Origin: Rhodococcus sp. SBT000017
GTDB lineage: Bacteria > Actinomycetota > Actinomycetes > Mycobacteriales > Mycobacteriaceae
NCBI RefSeq assembly: GCF_003688915.1
Contig: NZ_REFU01000001.1
Location: 2,604,001 to 2,668,000, forward strand
DNA: 64,000 nucleotides
Direction: 5' to 3'
Every line of letters starts with the position of its first letter. The stretch's first letter is position 1. Shown piece by piece: positions 25,403-33,313 of the stretch. The notes beneath the pieces were generated by a model. That model searched no databases, had not been told where the DNA came from, and worked only from the letters and a program-made list of their open reading frames with translations. Position numbers and translations under genes: made by a program.

Positions 25403-26167
25403 CTACGCGGCCTCCCCGGTCCCGGTGTCCTCGGCCTCGTCCGACCCGGCGGCCGTGTCATCGAGGGCGTCGGCCAGCTCGTGGACGGCGGTCAGCACGG
25501 CTTTCGCGGTGGCGGTGACCTGCTCGAGGTCTCCTGCGGCCCATCCGGCGATGTAGCCGACGCTGTAGGCGCTGGTATCGAGTCCGAGCATCCCGGCCAG
25601 GACGTAGGCGACGGATTCGGCTTCGACTTCCATCCGGCCCCGGTGCAGGTCCTTGCGGGCCTCGGGGCCGATGAGGTCGGGTGCGTGCATGATCGCGTGC
25701 GCTGCCTCGTGGATCATCGTTTTCGCGGCCGCTGCGGGTTCGAGGGCTGCGTCGACGACGATCCGGTGGGAGCCGTCGGTGGTGGTGTAGCCGTTGGCGC
25801 TGCTGGCGATCGCTTCGCGGGTGACGGTCCAGCCGCGCCCGGTCATGATCGCGGCCACGCGGTCGTAGATCGCGTCCGGATCGGCACCGGTGAGGAGCTG
25901 GGCGATTTCCTCGGGCTGCGGGTGTCCCTCGATCGGGTCGGTTTGGGAGTGGTCGAACACCGACAGAATCGGGAACGTCGGCACCTTACGGGTTTCTTCG
26001 TCGCCGGTGTCGGGGTCGGTCTCGGTGACGGTGCGGGAGCTGTAGCCGTAGATCCGGATCGCCTTCTGGCCCTTGCGGACCTGGCGTCCACGCTGCTGCC
26101 AGGCACGGAATCCGGCGACCTGCGTTGCCTCGGGCTTCTGGGCGAGGATCAACAGGACGTTGTTGAA
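25403..26167 (-). pseudogene. ardC: ArdC-like antirestriction protein, C-terminal 254 residues
   Basis: This is the 3' part of ardC, cut off from its 5' part by the element at 26168-30232. It begins at FNNVLLILAQKPEATQVAGF, the end of the ssDNA-binding N-domain, and continues to the zincin domain with HEAAHAIMH near the middle and EVEAESVAYVLA (distal Glu). Joined to the 54 codons at 30233-30394 it gives an in-frame 308-residue protein of normal ArdC design. ArdC proteins bind single-stranded DNA and protect incoming plasmids from restriction. As it stands the fragment has no native start; ATG 26152 could start a shorter product. Confidence 0.9.
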
Positions 26168-26297
26168 GAAGGATGCGGAATAGCATCAGATGCACGATCG
26201 CCGCCCCGCCCGTTGCAGCCGACACGATCTCACCATGAACCGACGCCCGTTGTGGCCGCACCGGCACGCCATCCGATTCGAGGGCAGACTCGCTCGT

Positions 26298-26621
26298 ATG
26301 AAGGTGGAAATCTTGTACTTCGACGGGTGCCCGAACTGGCAGGAAGCTGCGGACCGGGTTCGCGCTGCGGCCAGCCTGATCGGACAGTCGGACATCGAGA
26401 TCGGTCACCGGCTGATCTCGTCCGACGCCGAGGCAGCGGCGTCGGCCTTCGCCGGCTCACCGACCATCCTTGTCGACGGCGTCGATGCCTTCGACGATGC
26501 CGTGCAACTGACCGAACTCGCCTGCCGCGTCTACTCGACCGACCGCGGCCTGGCGGGTCTGCCGACCGTCGACCAACTCGCCGCGTCGCTGCAATCGAAA
26601 GGCGAAGCGCTGCAACGATGA
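26298..26621 (+). CDS. thioredoxin-like small protein, cargo
   Basis: Protein of 107 residues starting MKVEILYFDGCPNWQEAADR. A single Cys follows the first beta strand (FDGCPNW), and GSPTILVDGVDAF supplies the cis-Pro region of a thioredoxin fold. Relatives sit next to organomercurial lyase and other metal-resistance genes. No ribosome binding site is visible, so it may be translated from a leaderless mRNA. It is the first gene of the element within ardC and reads away from the left end. Confidence 0.75.
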   Translation: MKVEILYFDGCPNWQEAADRVRAAASLIGQSDIEIGHRLISSDAEAAASAFAGSPTILVDGVDAFDDAVQLTELACRVYSTDRGLAGLPTVDQLAASLQSKGEALQR

Positions 26622-26769
26622 ACGCAGCGAAGGGTCGCGTCCCGCCGCCCCGGTCGAACACTGAGCGGTAGCGCCCGCGCGGCGACCAGTGAACCTCGAC
26701 CTGCACGCACTCCCCTAAGGCACGGCAGCGTTCACTCCCTCGTGGCGTTCGCCGGCGTTAGTGTTGCCC

Positions 26770-27234
26770 ATGGCTATGTCCAGAGCGGTCCCCGCGCTGC
26801 CGGTACGGCACATCGAGACCGCGATCGCCGTCTACACCCGCGCCTTCGGCTTCACGGCGCAGTACTCCGATCCCACCTTCGCCAAGCTCACTCGAGACGA
26901 CGTCGAGATCCACCTGTGGGCCTCCGACGACGACAGCTGGACCACCCGCACCGACCCTGCGCCGTGGCCGGTGTGCAGCGGAGCGGAGACCTTCCTCGCC
27001 GGAACGGCCAGTTGCCGCATCACCGTCGACGAGATCACGGAACTGTACGACGAACTCTCGCGCGCGGGCGTTCTGCACCCGGCAGACGCCGGCCACCCCG
27101 TCGCGACGGACTGGGGGACGACGGAATTCGCGACCGTCGACGGCGATGGGAACCTGCTCACGTTCTCCACGAACACTATTCGGACCGAAAGCCCGGTCGT
27201 CGACGGTGACGGTGACGCTGTCACCACTTCCTGA
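26770..27234 (+). CDS. VOC-family (glyoxalase/bleomycin-resistance) protein, cargo
   Basis: Protein of 154 residues with the N-terminal pattern VPALPVRHIETAIAVYTRAFGF, then VEIHLWASDDDS, and a C-terminal module TTEFATVDGDGNLLTFSTN. This is the single-domain VOC layout of the bleomycin-resistance type, with His in EIHLW and an expected Glu replaced by Leu/Thr positions at the end, so metal binding is unsure. The substrate cannot be told. The start could also be GTG 26761. Probably a resistance or detoxification passenger. Confidence 0.8.
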   Translation: MAMSRAVPALPVRHIETAIAVYTRAFGFTAQYSDPTFAKLTRDDVEIHLWASDDDSWTTRTDPAPWPVCSGAETFLAGTASCRITVDEITELYDELSRAGVLHPADAGHPVATDWGTTEFATVDGDGNLLTFSTNTIRTESPVVDGDGDAVTTS

Positions 27235-27311
27235 CCGGCGGAGCCGTTGATCACCACGCATCCATCGGCGTCATCACGAAACTTGCATTGGATGCATGAT
27301 ACGTTCATGCG

Positions 27312-28444
27312 ATGTCGGCCATGGATACCGTCGGGTCCGGCGCTTCTCGCGCCGGGGGGTCGGCAGATCACCTGATGCGAGACGGTCTGTCGCTGCTCGC
27401 GCCCGAGGAGACCGTGCTCGCGGCGATGATCGAAGGGTGGGAGCAACAGCAGCGCTCGCGGATGCTCGCGAACCTGACCATCGAGCGGCGGACACAGATC
27501 GTGCGCCGGTTGGTGGTCTTCACCAACGACTACCCGTGGCAGTGGTCGTCGGCGGACGTCGAGGAGTGGACGACGCATCTGGTGGAGTCGGGAGCCGCGC
27601 ATTCGACGGTGCGGCTGTATCAGATGGCGGCATCGCTTTTCTGCAGCTACATCTCCGACGTCCGCTACCGGTGGCACGAGGTCTGTGAGCGGCACTTCGG
27701 GGTGCACCCGGTGCAGATCTTCCACGAGTGGAACATGGTCGTGCACCGCAGCGACTATGAAGGGCGACCCGGCAATCGGCCGCTGACCCGCGACGAGCTG
27801 CAGGCGTTCTTCGACTACTGCGACACCCGGGTGAACCGGGTCGGCGCGCCTCCGGCCGCAAAGGATGGCTGGCGAGCTATCGCGACGCCACGCTGTTCAA
27901 GGTGATCTACGCCTGGGGCCTACGCCGCCGGGAGGCCTCGATGCTCGACACCGTCGACTGGACCGCCAACCCCGCGGCCACCGAGTTCGGCCGCTACGGG
28001 GCGCTGTCGGTGCGCCACGGCAAAGCCCTCTCCGGCGGACCGCCGCGGCGCCGCACGGTCCTGACCACCATGGAATGGGCCGCCGAGGCCGTCGACGAGT
28101 GGGTCACCGAGATCCGGCCCCTCTACGACTCCGACCAACTCGCCCTCTGGCCCACCGAGCGCAGCGCACGGGTGGGAGCGGTGTCGATCTCCCAACGGTT
28201 CGCCGAGTACCGCGACGCCGTCGGGCTCGAGAAGCACCTCGGCCCGCACTGTCTGCGCCACTCGTATGCGACACATCTGCTCGAGGACGGGTTCGATCAC
28301 CTCTTCGTCCAACAACAACTCGGACACTCCTGGGGATCGACCACCGCGATCTACACCAGCGTCGGCACCGATTACAAGAACAACGCCCTCCGACGAGCAC
28401 TGAGTCGGGCGTTCACCACCGCGAGCACCGACGAGGAGAACTGA
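27312..28444 (+). pseudogene. tyrosine recombinase (TnpA-like), frameshifted
   Basis: The first part (27312-27905) holds the N-terminal SAM-like domain: WQWSSADVEEWTTHLVESGA and GNRPLTRDELQAFFDYCD. The second part (from about 27860 in another frame) holds the catalytic domain: KVIYAWGLRRREASML (first Arg), HCLRHSYATHLLEDG (H-x-x-R), LGHSWGSTTAIYTSV (His and Tyr). Adding one G at the AAAGGATGG stretch near 27863 restores a single frame, so this is a one-base deletion or a sequencing error. The stop overlaps the start of the HTH gene by one base. Confidence 0.9.
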
Positions 28445-28791
28445 TGCCGCACCCGCAGCTGAACTACCAGTGGCATCTGCGCCGCCTCCTGGCCGACCAG
28501 GGCATCTTCGCGACCACCGGACTCGGACCCCTCCTCGCCGAACGGGGCATCACACTCTCCGAAGCACAGGTGTATCGCCTGGTCACCGGGACACCCGAAC
28601 GTCTGAGCCTGCGCACGCTGATGGCACTGTGCGACATCCTCACCTGCACACCCAACGACCTCATCGAACCGATCGCCGAACCCGCCACAGGGACCGCGAC
28701 CGGAACATCGACACACCGCCCCGACACCGCTGCCGCGACCACCCGCGCCAAGACCCGCACACCACGACGCGCCGACATCCGGCGACAGTGA
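28444..28791 (+). CDS. HTH protein of the recombinase trio
   Basis: Protein of 115 residues. The first 75 residues form a Cro/C1-type HTH: LLADQGIFATTGLGPLLAER, then GITLSEAQVYRLVTGTPERL, then SLRTLMALCDILTCTPNDLI. The tail is Thr/Pro/Arg-rich. GAGGAG lies 6 nt before ATG 28444. It overlaps genes on both sides (TGATG and GTGA), so the trio is translated together. It probably regulates or assists recombination. Confidence 0.85.
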   Translation: MPHPQLNYQWHLRRLLADQGIFATTGLGPLLAERGITLSEAQVYRLVTGTPERLSLRTLMALCDILTCTPNDLIEPIAEPATGTATGTSTHRPDTAAATTRAKTRTPRRADIRRQ

Positions 28792-30191
28792 TCGCAGGAC
28801 GGTGTCGCATCTGCACCACCGCCGAGGTTCGCGGCATGACGGTGTGCGACCGCTGCAGAAAACGAGCCACGCAGCACCGCGGTACGTGCGCCGGCTGCAG
28901 AAAGCCGGACAAACTGTTGGACGACGCCGACACCTGCCGGTGGTGCCGCCAGAAGGCGCGTCGCACCTGCACCTGTTGCGATGCAACAGGATCAGCTCTC
29001 ACCGGCGCCGAAGGCGACACCCTCTGTCACCGGTGCACACTGACCCGCCGCCTCGACGCGATAATCCCTCCTCATGCCGACGGCCCCCTCGCACCGCTGC
29101 GGCAGCCGCTCCTGCACGCCGAACCCGTCACCACCCGCCGGTGGCTGATCCGCACCACACCCCTGCTGCTCTCCATCCAGGACGGCAGCACAGCCCTCAC
29201 ACACACCTCGTTCGACACCCTCCCGCACCCGAAGTCGGTCGAGCACCTGCGCTCACTCCTCGTCGCCACCGGCATCCTCGGCCCGGACCTCGACCGCAGC
29301 CTGCGCCGCCTCGAAGCCCAACTCCCCCAACTACTGAGCAGCCTGACCCCGAACCACCGCGCACTCCTGACCCGGTGGACACAGTGGGCCGTACTCCCCA
29401 GATTGCGCGCGGCGACCGAGAAGCGGGAAGGCCATGTCGGCGCCCAGAACGCTCGCTCACAGATTCGCCAATCGGCACTGTTCCTCGACTTGCTGCAGCA
29501 GCGCTCGACAGAGCTCGGCGAGTGCACACAACACGACATCGACACCTGGTTCAGCGCGCCTGGAGCCGCCCACTGGCGCGTGCGGTCCTTCCTGACGTGG
29601 GCACGACGCAACCGGCACCTACCCCGCACACTCACCCTCCCCTCGAGCTACCGAGGCCGAGCGGAAGTCCCCACCGACGACGACGAGAGGTGGCAGATCT
29701 GCCGACGCCTCGTCCACGACGAGTCTCTGGACCCCGCCGACCGGCTCGCCGGCGCCTTGATCGCGCTGTTCGCCCAACCACTGACCCGTATCGCCGGACT
29801 CACCACTGCCCACGTCACCGAAACCGACGCCGGGGTGGAACTGCGGCTCGGCAGCGCCGACACGCTTCTGCTACCGGATCCGTTCGCCCAGATCGCACTG
29901 CAACTACCCCGACCACGACGCGCAGGAACCGCCGAGCAGATACCTCAGACATGGCTCTTCCCCGGTCACCGTGCTGACATACCACTCACGGCGACGGCGC
30001 TCGGTAACCGGTTGCGTCGCATCGGTATCAGTCCGCAGGCCCTGAGACTGTCCGCCATCGCCCACCTCACCCGAGAGCTCCCACCGAGCGCACTCGCCGC
30101 GATGCTGGGTCTGAACGCACACACCGTCGCGCAGCACACGCTCCGAGCCAGCGGCCAATGGGCGAACTACGCCGCCGACCGCCACTCCTGA
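28788..30191 (+). CDS. zinc-ribbon tyrosine recombinase of the trio
   Basis: Protein of 467 residues starting GTG 28788. The N-terminus has about six CxxC pairs in 75 residues (GRCRICTTAE, MTVCDRCRKR, GTCAGCRKPD, DTCRWCRQKA, RTCTCCDATG, LCHRCTLTRR), so at least three zinc ribbons. The rest is a degenerate integrase fold: a SAM-like region (LGECTQHDIDTWFSAPG, RSFLTWARRN) and a catalytic-like domain with LFAQPLTRIAGL, LRRIGISPQALR and a final QHTLRASGQWANYAADR. The stop lies 41 bp inside the element end. Confidence 0.8.
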   Translation: MIAGRCRICTTAEVRGMTVCDRCRKRATQHRGTCAGCRKPDKLLDDADTCRWCRQKARRTCTCCDATGSALTGAEGDTLCHRCTLTRRLDAIIPPHADGPLAPLRQPLLHAEPVTTRRWLIRTTPLLLSIQDGSTALTHTSFDTLPHPKSVEHLRSLLVATGILGPDLDRSLRRLEAQLPQLLSSLTPNHRALLTRWTQWAVLPRLRAATEKREGHVGAQNARSQIRQSALFLDLLQQRSTELGECTQHDIDTWFSAPGAAHWRVRSFLTWARRNRHLPRTLTLPSSYRGRAEVPTDDDERWQICRRLVHDESLDPADRLAGALIALFAQPLTRIAGLTTAHVTETDAGVELRLGSADTLLLPDPFAQIALQLPRPRRAGTAEQIPQTWLFPGHRADIPLTATALGNRLRRIGISPQALRLSAIAHLTRELPPSALAAMLGLNAHTVAQHTLRASGQWANYAADRHS

Positions 30192-30232
30192 GTCTCGCTA
30201 TTCGCAGGGTCGAATACGGCAACCCTGCCAGT

Positions 30233-30394
30233 GCTGTAGGAGTGGAACGAGGCCACGTGGTCGAGGTACGCGCGCCAGGTGTCGGAGCTGGTCAGCTCGG
30301 CTACCTTGTCGGTGATCGAGGTGTGCAGTGATGCCGCCAGCTCGCGGCGTGCTTCGGCCTTGTCCGCTGCGCTGGTCTTGGTTCGTGTGGCCAT
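30233..30394 (-). pseudogene. ardC: ArdC-like antirestriction protein, first 54 residues
   Basis: Starts ATG 30394 with GGAGG about 11 nt upstream (MATRTKTSAADKAEARRELA). It continues through ELTSSDTWRAYLDHVASFHS to YS and is then broken by the element; the frame runs 21 codons into element sequence and stops at 30167. Removing the element fuses it to the fragment at 25403-26167 in frame. SDTWRAYLDHVASFHSYSFN is the usual start of the ArdC ssDNA-binding domain. Confidence 0.88.
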
Positions 30395-30450
30395 GACTGG
30401 TGCCTCCTCCGTCGTGACCGGTCCCCCGGCCTGCTGTGCCAATTTCTTTT

Positions 30451-30714
30451 CGCCGTCATCTGGCGTGAGGAGATACAGCAGCGCACGGGGACGACGGGGC
30501 AACGCCGCGGCCGGACAGTTTTCGTGGGAGCGAAGCGAGTGCGGGACGAAAAGTGTTCGGAGCCTTGGCCGTAGCAACGCGGAGCGAGGGGTTGAGCTGG
30601 CGGGCACGGGTGATGCAGGATCGCCGGGAGCCAGATGTGCGACAAGAAATTCGATGTCTTTTCACGGTGCGGAGCGCAGCGGAGTTCGGTTCGGTGGACG
30701 CCCGCAGGGTGGCC
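30451..30714. repeat. 264-bp non-coding direct repeat, copy 2
   Basis: Begins CGCCGTCATCTGGCGTGAGG and ends at GCAGGGTGGCC. It lies just upstream of the ardC start, while copy 1 lies just downstream of the ardC end, so the pair brackets the locus in direct orientation. The rest of the gap from 30715 to 30927 shows no gene. Confidence 0.8.
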
Positions 30715-30927
30715 GGCACCGCCGGCAGGCGGAAGACCGATCGCTCGTCGACGCCGGCGGGGTGGCCACCTCCCACCTGTGGAGCTCGCAGCGTGATTGT
30801 GCGGGAGCGACGGAGACGGGCAACGCTCGGTGTCGCGGCAGCAATGGGACGAATTCGGTGGTCCGATCGACGCGGAATGTTGACAGACCAACATGGGTGA
30901 TGTTGGGGCAAGGCATGATGCCGAGGC

Positions 30928-31707
30928 ATGAAGTGGGTTCGTGGTGTGGCGCTGGCGTTCGGTGGCCCTGTCGTGTTGATCGTGGGAGGAACTGTGTGGG
31001 GTCCGTTGATGGAGTGGGATTTGACTCAGCCGCAGGCGACGTTGATTGCGGGGTTCGTGGCTGGGCCGTTTCTGATCACTGCGGCCTATATCGCGTTCCA
31101 TGGTCAGCGGGAGAATATGAAGACCGAGCGAGAGAAGTTCGACGAGCAGATCCAGTTGCAGAAGGACCAGGCTCGGGATGAGTTGCAGCTCAAGCGTGAT
31201 CAGTGGCTTGCGGAGCAACGGCTGATAAACGCTCGGAACGTGCGCGATCGGGACAGTGCAATGTTTGCCAGGATGCTGGCGTTCTATGCGGAGTTTGCTC
31301 GTGCCGTGGGGCGGACGAAGAACGCGATACCGCCACTTCCAGTTGCCGATCCGGAGACGGGTTGGGCCTTGGTCGACTCGTATCTCGTTGACGTCGTAGG
31401 GGCGGCCAACAGTAAGAATGACTTCACTTCTGAGTTGCGTCTTGCTGGATACGACTCGACGCGTATTCCGCTCAGCCCCATCCACCGGGCGATGAGGCAG
31501 GCCCGTGACCATCTTGAGTACGCAGTTCGAGCAAGGCTGCAGGATTCGGAACTACGTGACTATGCCGACCCGTCGATCGACGAATTCGGCACCGCATTCG
31601 ACGATCTGACGGCGAGGGCTGTCGCGGCTCTCGACGATCGCGATAGGGACGTTCTGAGGCTCGCGGACGCATTGGAGTCAGTGGATCGGCCTACAGGCGG
31701 CGCTTGA
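30928..31707 (+). CDS. two-helix membrane protein with coiled coil
   Basis: Protein of 259 residues. Two N-terminal helices (VALAFGGPVVLIVGGTVWGP and LIAGFVAGPFLITAAYIAFHG) are followed by a long charged coiled coil (residues 60-105, with EKFDEQIQLQKDQARDELQL) and a soluble helical C-terminal domain. This topology is common among phage-defence and stress proteins of unknown mechanism, but no effector motif is visible. GAGG precedes ATG 30928. It lies next to the AbiE pair and overlaps the 3' end of the convergent short gene by 17 bp. Confidence 0.65.
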   Translation: MKWVRGVALAFGGPVVLIVGGTVWGPLMEWDLTQPQATLIAGFVAGPFLITAAYIAFHGQRENMKTEREKFDEQIQLQKDQARDELQLKRDQWLAEQRLINARNVRDRDSAMFARMLAFYAEFARAVGRTKNAIPPLPVADPETGWALVDSYLVDVVGAANSKNDFTSELRLAGYDSTRIPLSPIHRAMRQARDHLEYAVRARLQDSELRDYADPSIDEFGTAFDDLTARAVAALDDRDRDVLRLADALESVDRPTGGA

Positions 31708-31834
31708 TCGCCCCCTCGGTTGGCTCACTGCGATCTTGGTCGATTGTTTGCAGGGCGGCGAGGACGATTGCACGGGCCGCATGTTCCGCGATTTCGGCGG
31801 GTAGTGGTGGCCCGTCGATGGTTCGTATTCGCAT
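31691..31834 (-). CDS. short conserved protein, MRIRTIDGPP family, copy 2
   Basis: Product of 47 residues: MRIRTIDGPPLPAEIAEHAA, then RAIVLAALQTIDQDRSEP and a basic end KRRL. It is a paralog of the protein at 23452-23655. The similarity begins about nine codons before the Met (LSVP-A-L-A), where a GTG (VPTAILPAM) offers another start. Function unknown. Confidence 0.45.
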   Translation of the reverse strand: MRIRTIDGPPLPAEIAEHAARAIVLAALQTIDQDRSEPTEGAIKRRL

Positions 31835-32011
31835 GGCGGGAAGTATGGCAGTGGGCACTGACAGAGCTGTTCTGTCGCAACGGTTTCGGGTCGTCCCGTA
31901 CTTCGTCCTGGCTCTCGAGATAGAGCAGGTGTGGTGTAGCGGTGCCGTCGAAGCGCTTGAGGCTGTCGAGGACGCAACTGGGCTCAGAGTGTGCGACAGA
32001 TCCACATCATC

Positions 32012-32046
32012 CTGCAAAACTTACATTCCGGAGGTAACTTTTGCAG
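32012..32046. promoter_or_regulatory. AbiEi-type operator dyad, distal copy
   Basis: Inverted repeat CTGCAAAACTTAC / GTAACTTTTGCAG (one mismatch in 13) around 9 nt. The flanking GTGTG and ATCATC stretch is shared with the proximal dyad, so a segment of about 141 bp has been duplicated. AbiEi antitoxins repress their own operon through such repeats. Confidence 0.7.
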
Positions 32047-32152
32047 ATCAGGCGATATTTATGCGTCGCCGGTGGTGTGCGTCCAGCGATCTGCATGAAA
32101 CTGGACGAGGGTTCGGCGGTGACTCACATGTGTGACGTACATCCCGATCATC

Positions 32153-32187
32153 CTGCAGAAGTTACAACCAGAAGGTAACTTTTGCAG
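32153..32187. promoter_or_regulatory. AbiEi-type operator dyad, proximal copy
   Basis: CTGCAGAAGTTAC / GTAACTTTTGCAG (one mismatch). It ends 34 nt before the abiEi ATG. A TATTGT hexamer at 32209-32214 could be the -10 box; the mRNA would then start at or next to the ATG, which has no ribosome binding site, so a leaderless transcript is likely. The dyad would cover the -35 region. Confidence 0.7.
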
Positions 32188-32221
32188 GAGAGGCGCTACT
32201 TAAGCGGGTATTGTGGTCCGT

Positions 32222-33313
32222 ATGTCTAGCGATCTTCGAATCCTCGACCTCGCTGATCTGTCGTCGGAGCAGTGGGGTCTGTTCACCATGGCGCAGGCAA
32301 AGGGCCTGGGGTTTTCCGCGCAGCAGATTGCCCGCATGGCCAAGTCTGGAACCGTGGAGCGGATCCGCCATGGTGCTTATCGGGTCGGTGGAGCGCCGAG
32401 CGTTCCGTCTGAGCAGCTCCGGGCTGCATGGATGATGATCGAGCCCAGTGTGACCGTGGGTGAGCGTCTGCGGGATGAGTCTCCGGCTGTGGTGACGCAC
32501 AGGTCTGCTGCGTGGCTTCACGGGCTCGGCGACGTCGATGCTGATGTGATGGAGTTCGCGACTGCGAAGCGGCGGCAGTCTCGTCTGCCCGATGTTCGGT
32601 ACCGCGTTGCTTCCTATGAGAAGGATGCGTGGACACTCGCGGATGGGCTGCCGGTCACAACGGTGCTGAGGACGATCGTCGATCTCGCCGCGGGGCATCT
32701 CGATGGTGGGCACCTGGCGGGCATCGTTCGCGACGCTGTTGTCACCAATCGTGTTGATTCGGAGAGTGCGAGTGAGGCGCTGCGGCCGTATGCCCATAGG
32801 TACGGGGTTCAGCTGGGCGATGGGGAAGGTCTTCTGAGTCGCTTCCTCGACGAGGCCGGGATTCCTCAGTCGACACGTGCGCTAGGCCAGCGTCTGGCAG
32901 TGCAAGGGGAACTTAATCTGGTGAACACCGACTTCCTGAATTCTCCGGCGCTGCAAAGTCTTCGAGATTCAATGACAGTGGTCAGTTCTCCGGCTGTGCG
33001 AAGTCTTCTGGATTCGATGACAGTGGCCGTTTCTCCGGCGATGCAAAATGTTCGGGATTCACTGGCACTGGTCAATGCTCCGGCGCTGCAAAGTCTTCTG
33101 GATTCACTGGCACTGGTCAATGCTCCGGCGCTGCAAAATCTTCGAGAATCGATAGCACCGGTCAATGCTCCGGCGCTGCAAAATCTTCGAGAATCGATGG
33201 CACTGGCGGCTTCTCCGGCGATACAAAACATCCGGGATAAGGCCGCTGCCGTGGATCTGCCCGTGGTCGCCGAGACTCGCAAGACCGCCGACCGCGAGCG
33301 GCGTGCGCAGTGA
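32222..33313 (+). CDS. abiEi: AbiEi-family antitoxin with C-terminal tandem repeats
   Basis: Protein of 363 residues. The N-terminal winged helix is GLFTMAQAKGLGFSAQQIAR, with RIRHGAYRV. The AbiEi C-terminal domain follows (AVVTHRSAAWLHGLGDVDAD, LPVTTVLRTIVDLAAG, AIVRDAV-like helix). It neutralises the AbiEii nucleotidyltransferase and represses the operon. Unusually, the protein continues with seven 15-residue repeats (residues 241-345) and a basic tail (KTADRERRAQ). Its stop overlaps the GTG start of abiEii by 4 nt. Confidence 0.88.
   Translation: MSSDLRILDLADLSSEQWGLFTMAQAKGLGFSAQQIARMAKSGTVERIRHGAYRVGGAPSVPSEQLRAAWMMIEPSVTVGERLRDESPAVVTHRSAAWLHGLGDVDADVMEFATAKRRQSRLPDVRYRVASYEKDAWTLADGLPVTTVLRTIVDLAAGHLDGGHLAGIVRDAVVTNRVDSESASEALRPYAHRYGVQLGDGEGLLSRFLDEAGIPQSTRALGQRLAVQGELNLVNTDFLNSPALQSLRDSMTVVSSPAVRSLLDSMTVAVSPAMQNVRDSLALVNAPALQSLLDSLALVNAPALQNLRESIAPVNAPALQNLRESMALAASPAIQNIRDKAAAVDLPVVAETRKTADRERRAQ
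32942..33256 (+). repeat. seven 45-bp tandem repeats inside abiEi
   Basis: Seven in-frame 45-bp units encode (S/A)PALQ(S/N)LR(D/E)SMALVN. Units 4-6 are nearly identical in DNA and units 1-3 and 7 have diverged, so the array has grown recently in the middle. The 15-residue unit is likely helical with a Pro break. Confidence 0.9.

Larger units (their letters stand above)
26168..30232. mobile_element. 4,065-bp tyrosine-recombinase element inside ardC
   Basis: The two parts of ardC join perfectly in frame if this segment is removed (HSYS then FNNVLL), which fixes the boundaries to within about 3 bp (GAA is repeated at the left junction). All genes inside run on the plus strand, opposite to ardC. 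They are two cargo genes (thioredoxin-like and VOC proteins) followed by recombinase, HTH protein and zinc-ribbon recombinase. Small inverted repeats lie at both ends: GATGC/GCATC at 26172-26187 and GCAGGGT/ACCCTGC at 30204-30228. No long target duplication is seen, as expected for tyrosine recombinases. Confidence 0.85.

Noticed and set aside
25193..26671. 492-codon open frame on the plus strand across the ardC fragment
   Set aside because: Antisense to the ArdC zincin domain and runs across the element junction; product is Gly/Val/Arg-rich without a domain.
32942..33256. Regular 45-bp array as a CRISPR
   Set aside because: No unique spacers; units are contiguous, in frame and coding.
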